Source of the DNA: Myxococcales bacterium UBA1203
GTDB taxonomy: Bacteria; Myxococcota; Myxococcia; Myxococcales; UBA5297
NCBI GenBank assembly: GCA_002309695.1
Contig: DBXV01000022.1
Location: forward strand, 1 to 24,531
Length of the DNA: 24,531 nt
Reading direction: 5' to 3'
Below, piece by piece: positions 22,608 through 24,531 of this stretch (its first letter is position 1; each line of letters begins with the position of its first letter). Under the pieces are notes generated by a model, which had not been told where the DNA came from, made no database searches, and saw nothing but the letters and a program-made list of their open reading frames with translations. A program made the position numbers and the translations under genes.

Positions 22608-22925
22608 TCAGCGATTTTTCTTTCCGGATTTCAGCGCCTGAATAATCGCATCTTTTTCACGGGAGTCCTGAGGAATCACCGTCTCTTCAGCGGCGAGCTG
22701 CGCCCTGCGGATAACGCTGGCCTCCATACAGCGAAGCTCTTCTTCCAGCCCGGCATTCCCCTCTCCCATCCAGTGAATGTCGGCGCGCTCATCCAGAGAG
22801 CATCCATGGCGCATCCGAATTGCCTTTTCCTCTTCGGCCGTCAGCCGCCCGCCATCTGAAGAAAGGAGCGACTGTATTTCGTCGCGGGTCAAGGTGAGTT
22901 CGCGGAGATTCTTTTTCTGGTCCAT
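22608..22925 (-). CDS. Small protein resembling sigma-70 region 4
   Basis: The 105-residue protein starts at ATG 22925 (GAGAG 6 nt upstream; a TTG two codons earlier is less likely). The central part LTAEEEKAIRMRHGCSLDER resembles the start of sigma-70 region 4 (LTxREExVLRMRFG), and LRCMEASVIRRAQLA sits where the recognition helix and following RxIEAxALRKLR motif would be. The stretch between (ADIHWMGEGNAGLEEE) does not match a normal helix-turn-helix well. Regions 1-3 of a sigma factor are absent. It could be a degenerate DNA-binding or RNA-polymerase-binding protein; a resemblance by chance cannot be excluded. It lies downstream of kamA on the same strand, separated by a terminator-like hairpin. 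Confidence 0.75.
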   Translation of the reverse strand: MDQKKNLRELTLTRDEIQSLLSSDGGRLTAEEEKAIRMRHGCSLDERADIHWMGEGNAGLEEELRCMEASVIRRAQLAAEETVIPQDSREKDAIIQALKSGKKNR

Positions 22926-22978
22926 GAACAACTCTCTGCCGTCATGCGGCGCACTGGCTTTTCTAACGCGGCCCCCCG

Positions 22979-23014
22979 AAAACCAGCCGATTCTATGCGT
23001 CCTTCACCGGCTGG
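22979..23014 (-). terminator. Candidate terminator after kamA
   Basis: On the minus strand CCAGCCG pairs with CGGCTGG (plus positions 23008-23014 and 22983-22989) around an 18-nt loop, followed by TTTT. It lies between the kamA stop and the start of the sigma-4-like gene. Confidence 0.55.
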
Positions 23015-23058
23015 CAATTTTTTGGCTGTCGGCATTCAGCGGCGCGCCTCGAAGGCCT

Positions 23059-24297
23059 TCACTCTTTGGCCGAAGGCTCCCCTTCGCCCTCGTCCTGCGG
23101 CTCCTCGTAATAATACGTCTTTCCGCAGTAATTCTTGAGCGTCAGGCGGTTGCCCTCGTGCGACACCACATAATTGTGGATGATGGGGATTTTGCCGCCG
23201 CCGTCGGGGGCATCGATGACGAAGTAGGGATTGGCCAGCCCGCTGGTGTAGCCGCGAAGCGCCTGCAAAATCTCGATGCCTTTGGAGACCTTCGTGCGGA
23301 AATGTCCGATGCCTTTGGCCAGGTCGCACTGGTAAATGTAGTAGGGACGAATCCTCATCATCAGCAGCTTCTGATTCAGCTCTTTGACGATGGCGGGGTC
23401 ATCGTTCACGCCGCGGAGCAGGACCATCTGATTGCCGATGGGGCATCCGGCGTCCGCCAGCCGCCGGGCGGCCTCGAAAGCCTCCGCTGTGCATTCCCGC
23501 GGGTGGTTGAAGTGCGTGTTGACGAAGACGGGATGATGTTTGGACAGCATCTTCACGAAGTCTTCGGTGATGCGCTGCGGGAGCGTCACCGGATTCCGGG
23601 TGCCCAGACGAATGATTTCCACATGGGGAATGGCACGCAGGCGCCCCAGAATCTCATCCAGCCTGTCGTCACTGAGCGACAGCGGGTCGCCGCCAGAGAC
23701 CACGACATCCCGGACCTCTTTGTGCGCTGCGATGTAGGCAATCCCGTCATCCAGCTGCTTCTTCATGGCCGAATGGGACGGATCGGCGACCTTTCGCTTG
23801 CGCGTGCAGTGGCGGCAATACACGGGGCAGTTGTGCGTCACATAGAACAGGACGCGGTCGGGATAGCGGTGCGTCAGTCCGGGCACGGGCATGTCCCGCT
23901 CTTCGGCCAGGGGGTCCGTCATGTCCGTGGGCAGAACGTGCAGCTCTGCGGCGCTGGGAACGCTCTCCTGCCGGATGGGGCAGTGCGGATTCTCCGGGTC
24001 AATCAGGGAGGCGTAATAGGGCGTAATGCCCATGTGGAAATGGCAGGTGACCTCCTCGAAAACGGCGCGCTCCTCGGGGGAAACGGGAATGATTTTTTCC
24101 AGAACATCGATGGTCGTCACTCTGTTGCGCTGCTGCCACTGCCACTTGGTCCACTCGGCGTCGGAAACGTCCTTCCAAAGAGCTGCCCTGGGGGCGACAG
24201 GAAAGCGCGCCCTGAGGTTCGGAATGAAAACGGGGACCCCCGGCATCCCGAGCTTGCTGCTGGAAACGTCTGACGAAGATTTTTCCGTGCTGGACAT
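23059..24297 (-). CDS. kamA: Lysine 2,3-aminomutase
   Basis: The 412-residue radical SAM and PLP enzyme interconverts L-lysine and L-beta-lysine. The 4Fe-4S cysteines are C157, C161 and C164 (CPVYCRHCTRKRKV). SGGDPLSLSD at 201-210 is the SAM-binding segment. The PLP lysine is K369 in DAPDGGGKIP. Asp325 (YIYQCDLAKG) and Asp362 sit at the spacing of the two residues that bind the substrate side-chain amine in the clostridial enzyme, which supports lysine as substrate over EpmB-type EF-P modification. The length of about 410 also fits KamA rather than the shorter EpmB. The start has AGGAG 10 nt upstream. No beta-lysine acetyltransferase (AblB) gene is beside it in this window, so whether the product is an osmolyte or a catabolic intermediate is open. 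Confidence 0.95.
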   Translation of the reverse strand: MSSTEKSSSDVSSSKLGMPGVPVFIPNLRARFPVAPRAALWKDVSDAEWTKWQWQQRNRVTTIDVLEKIIPVSPEERAVFEEVTCHFHMGITPYYASLIDPENPHCPIRQESVPSAAELHVLPTDMTDPLAEERDMPVPGLTHRYPDRVLFYVTHNCPVYCRHCTRKRKVADPSHSAMKKQLDDGIAYIAAHKEVRDVVVSGGDPLSLSDDRLDEILGRLRAIPHVEIIRLGTRNPVTLPQRITEDFVKMLSKHHPVFVNTHFNHPRECTAEAFEAARRLADAGCPIGNQMVLLRGVNDDPAIVKELNQKLLMMRIRPYYIYQCDLAKGIGHFRTKVSKGIEILQALRGYTSGLANPYFVIDAPDGGGKIPIIHNYVVSHEGNRLTLKNYCGKTYYYEEPQDEGEGEPSAKE

Positions 24298-24340
24298 CGA
24301 AGTGTTTCTCCTGAGGGAAATCCGCGCCGCTGATGAATTT

Positions 24341-24402
24341 CTGCTCCACGGAGCAGGGACCGCCGCAGCGCGCTTTTCACAGCGAAATGAGCCGAACGGC
24401 TC
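24341..24402. promoter_or_regulatory. Two perfect short palindromes upstream of kamA
   Basis: CTGCTCC-AC-GGAGCAG at 24341-24356 and GAGCCG-AA-CGGCTC at 24389-24402 are perfect inverted repeats with two-base centres, 44 and 92 nt before the kamA start. They could be operators or leader hairpins. No clear -35/-10 pair was identified nearby. Confidence 0.35.
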
Positions 24403-24452
24403 TTGGCGGGCACTGATTCAAAGCCAAAATTTCTGACATATAGACGCACAAA

Positions 24453-24481
24453 CCCCGGACGGCAGCGGATGCCGACCGGGG
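24453..24481. terminator. Strong GC hairpin at the right end, possible terminator of an upstream minus-strand gene
   Basis: CCCCGG-A-CGGCA at 24453-24464 pairs with TGCCG-A-CCGGGG at 24470-24481 around loop GCGGA. On the minus strand the stem is followed by TTTGTGCGT, a weak T tract. It lies just after a possible gene end at 24497. Confidence 0.45.
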
Positions 24482-24496
24482 CTCGGGCGGGGCTCA

Positions 24497-24531
24497 CTAG
24501 GTGCAGGCCCTTTGCCTGTCAATGGCAGCGG
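24497..24531 (-). CDS. Possible C-terminal end of a gene continuing beyond the right edge
   Basis: On the minus strand the frame entering from the right edge reads ten residues, AAIDRQRACT, then TAG directly followed by TGA, and the GC hairpin comes next. The double stop plus hairpin is what a gene end looks like, but ten codons cannot establish a gene or a family. Confidence 0.3.
   Translation of the reverse strand, partial: AAIDRQRACT

Noticed and set aside
22777..24273. Plus-strand open frame of 498 codons
   Set aside because: It is antisense to kamA, whose radical SAM and PLP motifs are complete.

Overview
The window is GC-rich, densely coded bacterial chromosome with short AT-rich islands in a few intergenic gaps. 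No rRNA, tRNA, transposase, integrase, phage gene or CRISPR array is visible. Several gene families point to a deltaproteobacterial-type lineage (Myxococcota, Bradymonadota, Desulfobacterota or relatives): a FrzS-like receiver plus coiled-coil protein, a long HflX with an N-terminal extension, a zinc-ribbon/kinase/SUMF1 membrane protein, and a DUF4912 protein next to a GH57 branching enzyme. This assignment is inference from family resemblance; no marker gene fixes the taxon.

Layout. (1) 1-3072, minus strand: a receiver/coiled-coil protein, cut by the left edge, whose distal part is built of near-identical 96/117-bp repeats; upstream of it lies a very acidic protein of unknown function. (2) 3543-6719, plus: a SAP/Rho_N-like + DUF4912 protein, then a GH57 1,4-alpha-glucan branching enzyme (glycogen-type metabolism). 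(3) 6839-9178, plus: a membrane protein with zinc ribbon, kinase-like domain lacking the catalytic Asp, a transmembrane segment, and a SUMF1/FGE-like domain lacking the FGE cysteines; a good terminator follows. (4) 9323-14033, plus: uup-like ABC-F ATPase, trxB and hflX, closely spaced and probably one operon. (5) 14111-15767, minus: hemW then a small DUF6918-like protein, closed by a terminator shared with hflX. (6) 15891-16991, plus: a proline-rich protein of unknown function, then a terminator. (7) 17138-21274, plus: a dihydropyrimidinase/hydantoinase and a 904-residue fusion of shikimate dehydrogenase, shikimate kinase and EPSP synthase. (8) 21504-22322, plus: a NYN-domain protein. (9) 22608-24297, minus: lysine 2,3-aminomutase and a small protein resembling sigma-70 region 4. 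The right edge may hold the last codons of another minus-strand gene.

Most genes are housekeeping or metabolic. The unusual points are the two signalling proteins that have lost catalytic residues (pseudo-receiver and pseudokinase), the AroE-AroK-AroA fusion, the recently expanded coiled-coil repeats, and terminator-like hairpins placed between genes and their own start codons (before hydA and hemW). I do not see a defence island or mobile system. The strongest candidates for something undescribed are the pseudo-receiver/coiled-coil gene with its acidic neighbour, and the pseudokinase-SUMF1 protein.
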